From: Patiria pectinifera | Lineage: Eukaryota > Echinodermata > Asteroidea > Valvatida > Asterinidae | Length of the DNA stretch: 64,000 bases | Direction of reading: 5' to 3' | Assembly: GCA_029964075.1 (NCBI GenBank) | Contig: CM057135.1 | Location: 13,232,863 to 13,296,862, forward strand | The notes under the pieces: model-generated | The model's input: only the letters and a program-made list of their open reading frames with translations | What the model was told of the DNA's origin: nothing | Database searches by the model: none | Part shown: piece after piece, positions 10,148-19,447 of the stretch | Numbering within the stretch: the first letter of the stretch is position 1 | Layout of the letters: the number at the start of each line of letters is the position of its first letter | Made by a program: the position numbers and the translations under genes

Positions 10148-11279
10148 ATGAATGCGTATGGAAAAAAGCTCAATCCCAGCAGGCTATTAAAAATACCAAG
10201 ATCTATCAAGGGTGAGAGAAAAGAGGTGGTCATTACCCACAATCCTAGTAGTATATTAGCGGGGCAAACGCTGAGGGTCAAGTTTCCTCAATTGGGTGTA
10301 GACGACGTGATCGTACCCAGCACTTGTAAACTAGCTTTCAATTTAGAACTAGACGGTGCAGGTGACAACAATAGAACCATTTTTAGCAATTTGGCCAGAA
10401 ATTTAGTCAGCGAAATCAGCGTCAGCCTTCAAGGTCACGAAATCGTGAGTTATCGTCACACCGACGTGTATCACAACTTTAAAGACAATAGGCTCAACAG
10501 CTCGATGACTCGAAACATGGCGTACTCGGGCATAGAAAAAGAAAACGTGTCTAAACTAAGAACGGGGGCTGAAGATGCTAACGCGGGCGCCAACAGCGGT
10601 AAAGATCAAGCTATCGCGGATGCCTATGGTAACAGATATTGTATTCCCCTAGACATTGACATACTGACTTCGCATCACCCTTTTTACCCAAGCGGTTTAA
10701 CACAACCTCTGACGTACGAGATAAAATTTAACGATCACGATAAAGTAGTCAACAGTTCAGATACGGCGGCGATGTACAGTGTCTCAGACTTGTCTCTCGA
10801 ATATGAAGTGGTGACCAACAGAGACCTAGCTATCACCATCAGGAATAAACACAAGGGGTTAATGCAATATCTGTTTGATAAAATCCACTCCCTAGAAGTT
10901 AGATCCGTCAACAAATCGGACACGCTTTGGAACGTCAGCGTCAATCAACCCATCAGGAGTCTCAAGGGTATTTTGTTTTTGTTTAAAGATCCCACTGAGA
11001 AAAATCCGCAGCGATTTTATAATCCAAAACTAACCAAAACATCGGTGACTGTTGAAGGTAAACCCAATCAACTCTACAGTCAAGGTATGTTTCAGTATCA
11101 ACACTGGAATGAAATTATCAAGTTCTTTGGAGACAGTAACGACGACAATTCCGCTCACGGATCCGGTAGGAATCTCGGAGATGGAGGAGGCATCAACATT
11201 CAAATTACCAGAGAAGCCGAAAGTCATGGATGCTCAATTGAACTTGGAAGACGGAAATTTTAAATCTCTGTTAAGTTAA
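10148..11279 (+). pseudogene. Polinton major capsid protein (double jelly-roll type)
   Basis: Builds the icosahedral shell in virus-like Polintons. The long open frame covers residues 1-371. It starts MNAYGKKLNPSRLL and includes VDDVIVPSTCKLAF, IADAYGNRYCIPLDIDIL, the beta-rich KSDTLWNVSVNQP and MFQYQHWNEIIKFF. After FFGDSND (about 11,150) it jumps to a GSGRNLGDGG stretch, losing sequence still present in the fragment at 1-195. Near 11,200 the frame shifts: the original frame runs into a stop at 11,263, while the other frame carries the family-like tail VMDAQLNLEDGNFKSLLS to 11,279. So there is an internal deletion plus a frameshift near the 3' end, and the rest is intact. The start follows AATAAAATG directly. 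The packaging ATPase begins two bases after the tail. Confidence 0.75.
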
Positions 11280-11280
11280 A

Positions 11281-11886
11281 ATGACACAACCGCATTGCGC
11301 TTTAATCGTCGGCAAAACAAATTAAGGTAAAACCAAATGGATTTTGGATCTGTTAGAGTTAGACTATAAAAATACATTTGAAGCGATAGTCATCATTTGC
11401 CCTACCATATTTAAAAACAAAACGTACATCGAAAGAAAGTGGATTCACGCAGATCCCGAGGTATATCTCTGCGATCCGGAATTGTACAAGATGACGCTTA
11501 ACGAAGCGATCGATTTTTACAGGAAAATATTCGAAGGTGTTGCCACGTTGTTTATCGTGGACGATTGCTCTTCGGATCAAGAGATTAAATATCGTAAAAA
11601 GACGTGCGCGCTAAGCAAGATGGCGTTTAGCGGAAGACACGTAAATCACAGCTGTTGGTTATTGACTCAAAAGTACAACAGCGTTTTAAAAGATTATAGA
11701 GAAAACACGGCTTGGTTGGCGTTTTTTTATTGCAAAGATAAAACATCGTTTGATCAAGCGTTAGACGAACATGACGTCGTACCCATTAAAGAACGAGATT
11801 ATATAAAACGACGTTTGAGAGATGTGAAATATAGTAAATTGGTCGTATACACCGAACCTCCAGTTAGTTACGAGCTACTTGAGTAG
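11281..11886 (+). pseudogene. Polinton genome-packaging ATPase (FtsK/HerA-like), stop codon in the Walker A motif
   Basis: Motor ATPase that would pump DNA into the capsid. From the ATG at 11,281 the frame reads into a P-loop region, and codon 15 is TAA at 11,323-11,325, in the middle of the Walker A loop (GKTN before it, GKTKW after it). The same frame stays open to 11,886. A Walker B-like stretch is seen at TLFIVDDCS (near 11,547), followed by a WLLTQKYNSVL segment typical of the downstream sensor region. Total length about 201 codons, normal for the family. As written only a 14-residue peptide or a protein lacking half the P-loop could be made. It follows the capsid gene by one base. Confidence 0.8.
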
Positions 11887-11999
11887 CTAGGTGAGTAACA
11901 ATTAATAGCTAGGTGAGTAGCAACCTATTCAACAAACTACACATGTATTACAATTTGTTAATCAACAAACGTCAACAAAATACATTTTGCTGTAAGTAA

Positions 12000-12152
12000 A
12001 TGATAGCAATATTCGAGTATTTGCAGTTTTTGGCTATTATCATCATATCGCTTAATCTATCGTTTTACACATACGAATATCTCCGCTTTTGTAACAAAGT
12101 TGCAACAGCTACAACAAAATTAAATTCGTTTCTAATTAAATGGAGGACCTAA
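12000..12152 (+). CDS. Small single-pass membrane protein, hypothetical
   Basis: A 50-codon ORF starting MIAIFEYLQFL. Residues 8-22 form a hydrophobic helix (FLAIIIISLNLSF after LQ), followed by a short basic, Thr-rich tail. Its stop overlaps the start of the next gene (ATG at 12,140), consistent with compact viral gene packing. No family recognised. Confidence 0.4.
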   Translation: MIAIFEYLQFLAIIIISLNLSFYTYEYLRFCNKVATATTKLNSFLIKWRT

Positions 12153-12722
12153 AACTTACTTTAACGAACGAACAAGATCACAACGCAGAAAATAAAGATC
12201 GTTTGTGCGGTGTCGTAGCAGCCGGAAACTCTAGAAAGTACTTGGGAAAAGGAATACACCATTAAACATATCGAAGCTCTTTACAGTAAAGAACTCGAAA
12301 AGCTGTATCATCTGTACGAAACTAAATTTGGAAATGAAATTGTTAAAACCGTTGGTAAATACACTTTAAGTCTATTTTCGAGAGTGTTAGCTGTTGTTAC
12401 ACCCGTACAAGTGAGTTTAGGATATAACGTCACTATAGATTCTGAAGAAGAACTCACCAACGACTTGAGTTCTGATCCTGTTATAAGCGCGAGTATGGCT
12501 GGTATGTTGAGCGACGTTTGTTACAAGTATGGAACTTTTATATCACCCCCAGTTGCTACGACTATCACAACAAAACATTTGAAATTTAACAAACCTAATA
12601 TAATAAATGGAAGATCAGAAAGAAGCGACAGCAACACCTGCAGCTCAACCAGCAGAGACAGAGACGCCCCCACCGATAAAAACAACGACATCACCGACGG
12701 TAACGAGAGTGACCAAGACTAA
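12140..12722 (+). pseudogene. Polinton conserved protein of unknown function, frameshifted
   Basis: The ATG at 12,140 opens a 42-codon frame (MEDLKLTLTNEQDHN) ending at 12,265. Coding character moves to another frame from about 12,230 (WEKEYTIKHIEALYSKELEKLYHLYE) and continues to the stop at 12,722. Either one gene broken by a frameshift near 12,230-12,240 or two fused remnants; the first is likelier because the two parts abut. The second part has a charged helical start, a TVGKYTLSLFSRVLAVV stretch and a C-terminal mixed region. The 3' end overlaps the next gene by about 116 bases in another frame. Function unknown. Confidence 0.5.
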
Positions 12723-12988
12723 AAATCCTAAACGAATTCAGCAGGGTAAAGCTTTAGCCGAGCACAATAGACAGATGAAATTAAAAATTAGCAAAAATGG
12801 TGGCATCAGACGAAGCTACGAGCTCACCAGACTACAACTCTTGGGTTATGTGGGGTGCTATAGCGTCGATAATAGGATTTGCGTTGCTGATATTAAAAAG
12901 CAAGGCAACTGCGCCTGTAGTACAGCCAGTGCCAATAGTAACGCAACCCACTACACCCAGCGCACCCAAAACTCTAGACATGGAATAA
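12607..12988 (+). pseudogene. Pro/Thr-rich, basic, single-TM Polinton protein, probably frameshifted
   Basis: Starts within an AATAAATG overlap (12,602-12,609). The N-terminal part is Ala/Pro/Thr-rich, then basic (KTKNPKRIQQGKALAEHNRQ). Around 12,790 the better coding signal moves to another frame, where an ORF at 12,797-12,988 contains a transmembrane helix (SWVMWGAIASIIGFALLIL) and a Pro/Thr/Val tail. It is either one gene with a frameshift or two overlapping small genes; a soluble basic domain plus a membrane anchor suits a single minor virion protein. The function is not recognised. Confidence 0.5.
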
Positions 12989-13022
12989 AAACAACAATTT
13001 TTAAAATATTATATTAAAAACG

Positions 13023-13265
13023 ATGAGTAACTTTGACACCAACGGAATAGCTAATACGATTTATCATGGAGCCGTCATATCAGGTCTTTCGATGGGATAC
13101 GTCATGATAGGAAATAAACTACTCAAAATGAAAGCGCCGGATTTAAACAAACTAAGCGTAGAAGATGCTGGTAAATTGACGGTTATTATAAGTGGAGCTC
13201 TGGCCACGCAAAATTGGTTGGTGGCCCAGGGTATACTACCGGGCAGTATAATGAAAACGACATAA
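13023..13265 (+). CDS. Small conserved Polinton membrane protein
   Basis: Intact 80-aa ORF (MSNFDTNGIANTIYHGAVIS...). Two moderately hydrophobic helices (about residues 12-30 and 50-68) are separated by a Lys-rich linker. Short, and preceded and followed closely by other virus-like genes on the same strand. Similar small ORFs occur in this neighbourhood in other animal Polintons. No enzymatic motif; a virion membrane or scaffold role is a guess. Confidence 0.55.
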   Translation: MSNFDTNGIANTIYHGAVISGLSMGYVMIGNKLLKMKAPDLNKLSVEDAGKLTVIISGALATQNWLVAQGILPGSIMKTT

Positions 13266-13287
13266 TTTAAATAGGTTTATTAAATAA

Positions 13288-14538
13288 ATGGCTGAGGGAG
13301 GATTTGACTTTGACCCCGTTGATGATTACGATGAAGATGATTACGACGATGATGATGTAGCAGAGACCAATCTGGACGACGACTTTGATACTCCTGCACC
13401 ACGTACCGACATAGATGACGTTTTAGATCACGGAAGAAGCATGGTCACTAATGTGCGCGTTGATGAGTTTTACGATACTTATAACATATACAATAAACCA
13501 ATATCTCCGAAATACGAAAAATGTATTCTCAACACAGAAGGTTTATTTTATGACACTGGTAAAGGCTTACTAAGGTTAACGGATCAAAGAAACCCAAACA
13601 GATTTTTGAATCTGAGGACTATAGAGTTAAGTGTAAGAAAGATGGGCTTAAACGGTAGAGATTTTATTAGAAGCAAATTAGGTTTTACGCATTACGAACG
13701 TAAGACACTCAGTGACGATCAAAGTCAACAACTGCGATCGATACAACCCGAGAGTATCCCCATGACAGAACTACCCAGAGTCACCGATGAGGTAACCGAG
13801 ACTATAGAAGATTTAGAACAAGACACCGGCGCTCAAACAGAAGGATTGAATTACAGAGAACTCCAGGGTTTAGACAAAAGTCTTCAGACGTTGAGAGGTA
13901 ACCTAGAACTTAATTTAGCGCGTCTCACTCAACTAGACCGAGAGATTGCAGCCACGAGACAAGAACTCGACGAATCTCACAGCGAAGAGGGTCGACGAGA
14001 GTTAAACGATAAATTGAGCGACTTGAACGTTGAAAGATCCGCCAGATTAGAAGCCGCAAAAGTCAATGAACGCGGGCTCAAAAGTCAGATCGCTAGAATC
14101 AAAGAAACGATTAATAAAATATTAGGCGACGACACGACTCTGGCAGAAAAGATTAGAACTCTGTTCAGAGAACAAGGTGTGACCGTAGTGAGTATTTTAG
14201 CCGCTTTTAGTTTAGCCATCAGCACGATAGTGAGTAGCATCGTCGCTAGCGTGAGAGGTGTGGGTGCCCCAACCGCGCCATCGCCAACACCTACACCAAC
14301 ACCAACACCAAAAGGCGGTATCAAAGAGTGGATTTCAAAACAACTCGCTAATTTTGCATCTGCTCTTCAAAAAATCGGAGTGAGCGCGTTGGGTGCTCTG
14401 CCGGGTATCATAGGCAGCGTACTCAGTTGGATATTTAACGCGCTGAGTAAGTCCGTATCGTGGTTGGCCGAACACGTGTGGGCTTTGTTTTTGGGTGTGG
14501 GAGCCTTGGTGTTTGCGTACCTGCAAAAACGATGGTAG
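13288..14538 (+). CDS. Long coiled-coil membrane protein of the Polinton virion block
   Basis: Intact 416-aa ORF and the largest undamaged gene of the block. Order: very acidic N-terminus (residues 1-45, Asp-rich), a globular region, and a long coiled coil (about 195-285, with LDREIAATRQELDES and RSARLEAAKVNERG). A hydrophobic segment follows (about 295-317, VVSILAAFSLAIS), then a Pro/Thr linker (PTAPSPTPTPTPTP) and two C-terminal amphipathic/hydrophobic stretches ending WALFLGVGALVFAYLQKRW. The end suits membrane insertion or lysis, as in minor virion proteins that disturb membranes; this is inference. The start is set by AATAAATG at 13,283-13,290. A shared hairpin follows 37 bases after the stop. 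Confidence 0.6.
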   Translation: MAEGGFDFDPVDDYDEDDYDDDDVAETNLDDDFDTPAPRTDIDDVLDHGRSMVTNVRVDEFYDTYNIYNKPISPKYEKCILNTEGLFYDTGKGLLRLTDQRNPNRFLNLRTIELSVRKMGLNGRDFIRSKLGFTHYERKTLSDDQSQQLRSIQPESIPMTELPRVTDEVTETIEDLEQDTGAQTEGLNYRELQGLDKSLQTLRGNLELNLARLTQLDREIAATRQELDESHSEEGRRELNDKLSDLNVERSARLEAAKVNERGLKSQIARIKETINKILGDDTTLAEKIRTLFREQGVTVVSILAAFSLAISTIVSSIVASVRGVGAPTAPSPTPTPTPTPKGGIKEWISKQLANFASALQKIGVSALGALPGIIGSVLSWIFNALSKSVSWLAEHVWALFLGVGALVFAYLQKRW

Positions 14539-14575
14539 TAATAAATGTAATTAAGTTAACACAAAACAACAACAG

Positions 14576-14618
14576 AAAATAAAGCCTTACCAGCACAAAG
14601 TTGGTAAGGCTTTATTTT
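14576..14618. terminator. Perfect hairpin with AATAAA on both strands between convergent genes
   Basis: A 17-bp stem (AAAATAAAGCCTTACCA and its exact reverse complement) encloses a 9-base loop. Each arm carries AATAAA when read in the direction of its gene: the plus gene ending at 14,538 and the minus gene ending at 14,640. It looks like a bidirectional polyadenylation and 3'-end element. Confidence 0.7.
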
Positions 14619-14639
14619 TGTGTGAGATTAGAGTGTGAC

Positions 14640-15924
14640 TTATTGCGTTGCCTCGTAAGCTAAAATACCCATGCCAACGATAGCTAACATTCCTACCGTC
14701 AACGATAATTTTTGGTCTTGGTGAGTTTGTAGTTTCGTGGGTTTTCGGGTTAAAACTGTAGGTGCTGGTGTTGGTGATACAACATCGTATGTCATAGGCT
14801 CTGGGGGTGTAGGTGCTGGGTAGGTGCTGGTGCTGGTGAGGGTGAGGGTGAAGGTGGCGCGACGTAATCGGTTTCATCAAAAGAGTCGTCCGGTTGAGGT
14901 TGTGAGTTTAAATCTAACACCAAACCAGTTTTCATACTCTGGGTAGCGATTTGAAGATCGTTGTTATAGCCGTCGTGCGTTCCAATCCTCAAGTTCATAT
15001 CCGATGGAATTAAATACAACCCCGGTTTCACGACAAAATTTAAAGGTGTTCTGGCGTACTGCAAAGAGTCTTGAAATTGATTGATACTCGTTTCCATGTC
15101 GTCTACTGCATTGATGATATCTTCAACGATGACGTTAAATTGTCTCTGAGCGTCTAATCCGGTGCCCGGTGATAATACGCTCGTTTTTGTTTGAGCCTGC
15201 GCACCTAGTAAAGCGTATACGTAAGATCTGATCGATTCGTTGATCTTTATGATTCCCGCGGGGGTAAACGAACTCGTGTTGGGTATAAAATCTAACCAAG
15301 CCTTTTATACCGATTCATTTTGTTCGATAAAGGCTACGGTGTAATCGCTGTTCCACCCATCATATTTTTACGATACTGACTATACTCGAGATTAAGGTCG
15401 GTTGTATCATAATCGTTTCCGGGTACGGGTATGTAAGACGTGTTCCAGTAATAAGCTGTACCTAAACCGTTAGAATTTGTGTCTCTCGTCTGTTTAAAAG
15501 ATTTGTTTTGATCTATTCCAAACAACAAACAGGTATCGGTAAAAGCTCTGAGATTATAACTGTTGTCTAGAGCGTTAAATGCGTCATCTCCCGGTAAAGG
15601 AGTGGCAAAGTCGTACAGGATCTTTCTAACCGTAAAATATAAATGAAAGTTAAAGATGGCCCAAACGTAACGGTTGCTCGAGTTTAAAAGATCGAATCCA
15701 ACAACGCAGCCCGTAGTAGCGCAGTAGATCGCAAAATTTAACTGATTTTGATACAACGACATGGAGTGTGATTTCCAACGATCTACATCCTCATCCGTTT
15801 TGATGCGAGGCAATTTATAGTCTGAGGTTAAGTCGGGGAACAAGGTTAAAAACCCGCTGGTGTTATTAACTATGACCTCAAGTTCACTGGGTTTACTGCT
15901 GTTTAAAAACTTTGCTTGACTCAT
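14640..15924 (-). pseudogene. Polinton putative minor virion protein with C-terminal membrane anchor, frameshifted
   Basis: Minus-strand gene starting at 15,924 (MSQAKFLNSSKPSELEV). The first frame runs 196 codons, including VIVNNTSGFLTLFPDL, YIPVPGNDYDTTDLNLEY and YRKNMMGGT, to a stop at 15,334. Coding continues in another frame with an in-frame stop near 15,305, then through a region including METSINQFQDSLQYAR and a Ser/Pro/Ala repeat (PPSPSPSPAPAPT). A further frameshift lies in that repeat near 14,820. The following frame ends with a hydrophobic helix (LTVGMLAIVGMGILAYEA) just before the stop at 14,640. So a soluble virion-type domain, a Pro-rich stalk and a membrane anchor, broken at least twice. 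It converges on the 13,288 gene and diverges from the 15,966 gene. Confidence 0.55.
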
Positions 15925-15965
15925 TATTTTAGTTTAAGTTTTAATATAAAAAGACTCTAAAATAA
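15925..15965. promoter_or_regulatory. AT-rich divergent promoter gap
   Basis: The divergent starts at 15,924 (minus) and 15,966 (plus) are 41 bases apart. The gap is A/T-rich with TATA-like taatataaa. It has the same size as the 9,651-9,691 divergent gap, suggesting a common compact promoter design. Confidence 0.4.
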
Positions 15966-17097
15966 ATGCATTCATTTCACTTGTTTCAAAATGAGCAGAC
16001 GTTTAAATTAGAAGACGTTGTAGATAATCTAAACGGTTAAAAATCTGTACGCGTAAAAAGGGTGATATTTAACCCCGGATATTTTAATATTTCCAGCGCC
16101 ACGGAGATTGATTGGTATACGCAAATAGATGGGAGACCCGCGTTTACCACAGATAAACCTCCCCTCATACCCGCGGAGTTTCTTTCAGATGTACACATAA
16201 CAACGCCGGATAGAGATTTTATAGAGCGATTGTTACCCGATATACCATACCACTATTTAGTTAACGATGAAAATGTTGTACAAAAAACTATAAACGATCT
16301 TATAAAAGTGTACGAAGACGATAGACTAGAATCCGTTTTAGAATCAAACAAAAGAAAAAGAGCTATTATAGCTGAACGGCGAGGGTTGATTTTAGCCGCC
16401 ATGAATTCAGAAATACCAAAAACTGAATTAGAACTTAATACGCTTCAATCTTTAGTAAGAATATTATTTGTTAGAGAAAGAAAAATCTTTGAAGGTGAGG
16501 AATTGGCTTTAAAGTTTATTGAAGGAGAAATGGGTGCGAGCGAGTTGAGCGAGTTGAGAGATAGTAGAGAAGCAGGGGTGATTATAAGAGCAAGTCTTAT
16601 CGTGACGGGTGATGATTTCGATTTTATTCCTCCGAGTCATTTAGAGCCGTTGCCACTCGGAGTCACCGGTTCGGTCATCATACCGCCGGGGTGGTACGAC
16701 GTCGATTGGTTCGATTTCATTTTAAATTCTATACCCGGGGTAAGTTTTCGAATATTTAGAGAATCTAAAAAGGTGACGTTGGTGATAACCGACGTAAATC
16801 TCAAATTGCGCTTGAACAGAGAAGTATCTCGATTACTCAATTTACCCAAAGGAAGACTGGTACCCAAAGTGGTGTACACGGGGTATTACGACGTTAATCC
16901 GTTTAAATTTTTGTTTATTCGCTGCCCGCAATTAAGTACGAGTGAAAACTTTTTTAATGGTCGTCCTTCTGACATCTTAAAAATCGTACCCGTGGCTACG
17001 CGCAAAGCCGATATTGATAGAGCCGAGGGATTCAAAAATCTTAAAAACGGTATAATCGACAAACTGACATTTTCTATCAGCGGTGAAAAAACCAAAA
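15966..17097 (+). pseudogene. Polinton putative minor capsid/penton-like protein, interrupted by a stop and truncated by the gypsy junction
   Basis: The ATG at 15,966 lies in an AATAAATG overlap. Codon 25 is TAA (16,038-16,040); the same frame then stays open. A helical, charged region (about 16,270-16,540) is followed by a beta-rich part with VIIPPGWYDVDWFDFIL, KKVTLVITDVNLKL, RLLNLPKGRLVP and ILKIVPVATRK. Such a pattern is seen in structural proteins of Polintons, but no structure can be checked here. The open frame runs to 17,210, yet its last ~35 codons come from gypsy reverse transcriptase read in the wrong frame. The true viral sequence ends near 17,097. Confidence 0.5.
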
Positions 17098-17800
17098 AAC
17101 AGCATTTATTGCTCAAGATGGACTTTATGAATTTCAGCAAATGCCTTTTGGTCTTCATAATGCTCCGTCCACTTTTCAGAGAGCAATGCAAGAAATTTTC
17201 AGAGGGCTGAACTGGAGGTGACTGCTTTATGTTCCGACACCCCTATGTTCCGACAACCTAGATTGTGTAGGGTTAGGGTTAGGGTTAGGAATAGGAATAT
17301 GTGCAGTCGGAACATAGGGGTGTCGGAACATAGAGGTGTAACCGAACTGGAAATTCGTCCTCGTTTATTTGGATGATTTGATTATTTTCAGTCGAACATT
17401 TGATGAACATTTGTCCCATTTAAGACAAGTCTTTGATCGTATTAGAGCAGCTGGATTAAAGCTCAAACCCAAGAAGTGTACGTTCGGTCAAGAACAAGTG
17501 AAATACCTGGGGCATATAGTTAACAAAGATGGTGTTGCCACAGACCCAGTTAAAGTTCAAATTATCAAGGACTATCCATGTCCTACTAAAGTGTCAGAAG
17601 TGCGATCTTTTCTGGGATTAGTAGGCTATTACGGGAAGTACATAAAAGATTACTGTAAAATAGCGGAGCCACTAGTCAATTTGACACGCAAAGATACATC
17701 CGTACATCCGATGTTTTTCAGGATCCAAAGAGTTCGGCAAATGAGCCTGCCGTCAACGTGGTCAGAAATTTTCGCTACCAAAAAGGCAGACGACATGTAA
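17098..17800 (+). pseudogene. Ty3/gypsy reverse transcriptase, C-terminal half
   Basis: RNA-dependent DNA polymerase of the chromovirus. From about 17,098 the reading gives [19 protein letters not shown], then [18 protein letters not shown]. It is interrupted by a 128-bp foldback insertion and resumes at 17,351 with the catalytic LVYLDDLIIFS (the YxDD box) and the thumb side (FGQEQVKYLGHIVNKDG, RSFLGLVGYYGKYI). The N-terminal half of reverse transcriptase is missing at the Polinton junction. After LVNLTRKD (near 17,695) sequence changes abruptly and no RNase H motifs are seen, so a second deletion removed RNase H. Confidence 0.85.
17209..17350. mobile_element. 128-bp foldback/MITE carrying telomere-type TTAGGG repeats
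   Basis: The insert (17,216-17,343) is flanked by direct GAACTGG copies (17,209-17,215 and 17,344-17,350), a likely 7-bp target duplication. The arms are inverted, each with two copies of tatgttccgac. The central loop holds just over three TTAGGG units (gggttagggttagggttagg). It splits reverse transcriptase immediately before the YLDD box, so it entered after the gypsy element existed. No coding capacity. Confidence 0.85.
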
Positions 17801-17839
17801 CTAATGGTGATCCAGTCAAACTAAATGTGCTCCTTTTCC

Positions 17840-19447
17840 AAATGAACTAAAACTTGATCAGTTTAAAGACGCATTATTGGTTGATGACTTTGCTGGGCCT
17901 ATGATGGATTATTTGAGGAACGACAATTTACCTCATGATGCCAAGAGAGCTAGAAATCTATTGTTACAAGCTGACCAGTACTTTGTTGATAAAGATCTTT
18001 TGTACAGACAGTGGCAAGTCTATGGGAAGAAGACTACTCCTGAACAAGTGGTCACTCAACTGTATATTCCGGTATGTTTTGTTGACATTGTATTGAGTAA
18101 CTGTCATGATTATGTTTTAGCTGCACACTTTGGGCCATCATAAAGTACGCCAACGCTACTTTTGGAAGAGCATGTACCGTGACATAGATAACTGGGTACG
18201 CTCTTGTCACTCGTGTTCACAAAGAGAGACACACAGACATAAAGTTGTAGCCCCACTTGTTACTATGAAAGTTCCTGACGCATTCGAAAGAGTCAGTGTG
18301 GATGTATTGGGCCCTTTGCCAATTTAAACTTTTGGTAATCGTTATGTACTTTGTTTTACCGATCATTGTACTAGATGGCCCATTCTAGTGCCCTACTAAC
18401 GCAGCAACAATAGCCAGAGCATTGTTCGATTATGTGATATGTGAACATGGTTGCCCAGTAACCTTATTAAGTGAAAGAGGTGCAAATTTCCTGAGTAACA
18501 TTGTTCGTGAGGTTTGTCTCATTATGTAGACTCAAAAGCTCAATACCTAATACCTCAATAGCTATCACCCACAGTGTACGCTGTACAAGAACGTTTCAAT
18601 TCTGTAATTCTGGACACTGTGTCGCATTATGTGAATGAGTTTCAGACAAATTGGGACCAGTATATCACAGCTATACAGTTTGCCTACCGTTCAACTCCAG
18701 CAGATAACTCGATTGGGTTTAGTCCATTCTTCCTACTGTATGGAAGAGAGGCAAGATTGCCGTTGGACGTGGTACTCATTTCCAGACTTGATTATCAAGA
18801 TAAGACACTGAGAGATCATATACATAATTTGGTTTCAAAGATGGAATTATTTCGAGATGTATCAAAACGTCCCACAGAAGAAACCAAGCAAAAATGAAAG
18901 AACGGTATGATGAAACCACTAAACAAGTAGAGTATCAGATTGGTGATCTAGTATGGATTTACTTTCCAGTGTCTCAAAAAGGATTGTCAAAGAAACTAAT
19001 GAAGCTGCGGGCAGGACCATATCTAATTGTACAACGAACGGGTCCAGTAAATTTTCGAGTAAGAAACCTTGAAAACCATAAGTTCCTGTCGTCACCAATA
19101 CATGTAGATCTATGAAATTTGTCTATGACCGATACGCTCGCCCAAACAACGACATTTTCCCTGCAGATCCCGAGCACAGAACTTCAGTAGACGACTTGGT
19201 ACAGAAAGATTGTCCTGAAGACTCATTCGTGGCACTGAAAGCAAAACAGAAAACTAAGAATCCAATTCAGATTGTCCCCGGTGTGGCACAAAATCTCGCC
19301 CCTGAAAATGATGTCGAGTTTGAGGTTGAACGTATTCTCAGAGGCAGATACAGAAAGCTACAATATTTGGTAAAGTGGCGAAATTTTCCTAGTAGCCATA
19401 ATTCTTGGGAACCTGTAGACAATTTGAATTCTACATGCCTTGAGTAA
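17840..19447 (+). pseudogene. Ty3/gypsy integrase with C-terminal chromodomain (chromovirus)
   Basis: Inserts retrotransposon cDNA; the chromodomain would steer it to chromatin. Visible in order: an upstream linker (LRNDNLPHDAKRARNLL) and the HHCC zinc-binding end (H at the start of HHKVRQRYFWKSM, then CHSCSQRE). The core start follows (FERVSVDVLGPLP, containing the first catalytic Asp), then a badly broken core (18,328-18,573), the core end (WDQYITAIQFAYRSTP, SIGFSPFFLLYGREAR) and a C-terminal barrel (YQIGDLVWIYFPV). Finally a chromodomain (EFEVERILRGRYRKLQYLV and WRNFPSSHNSWEP) ends with the stop at 19,445-19,447. Frame breaks lie near 18,130, 18,325 and 18,895, and a stop at 19,115 precedes the terminal part. 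The chromodomain places the element among chromoviruses. Confidence 0.85.

Noticed and set aside
17262-17296. Chromosome end or true telomere
   Set aside because: Only just over three TTAGGG units inside a flanked insertion within a gene.
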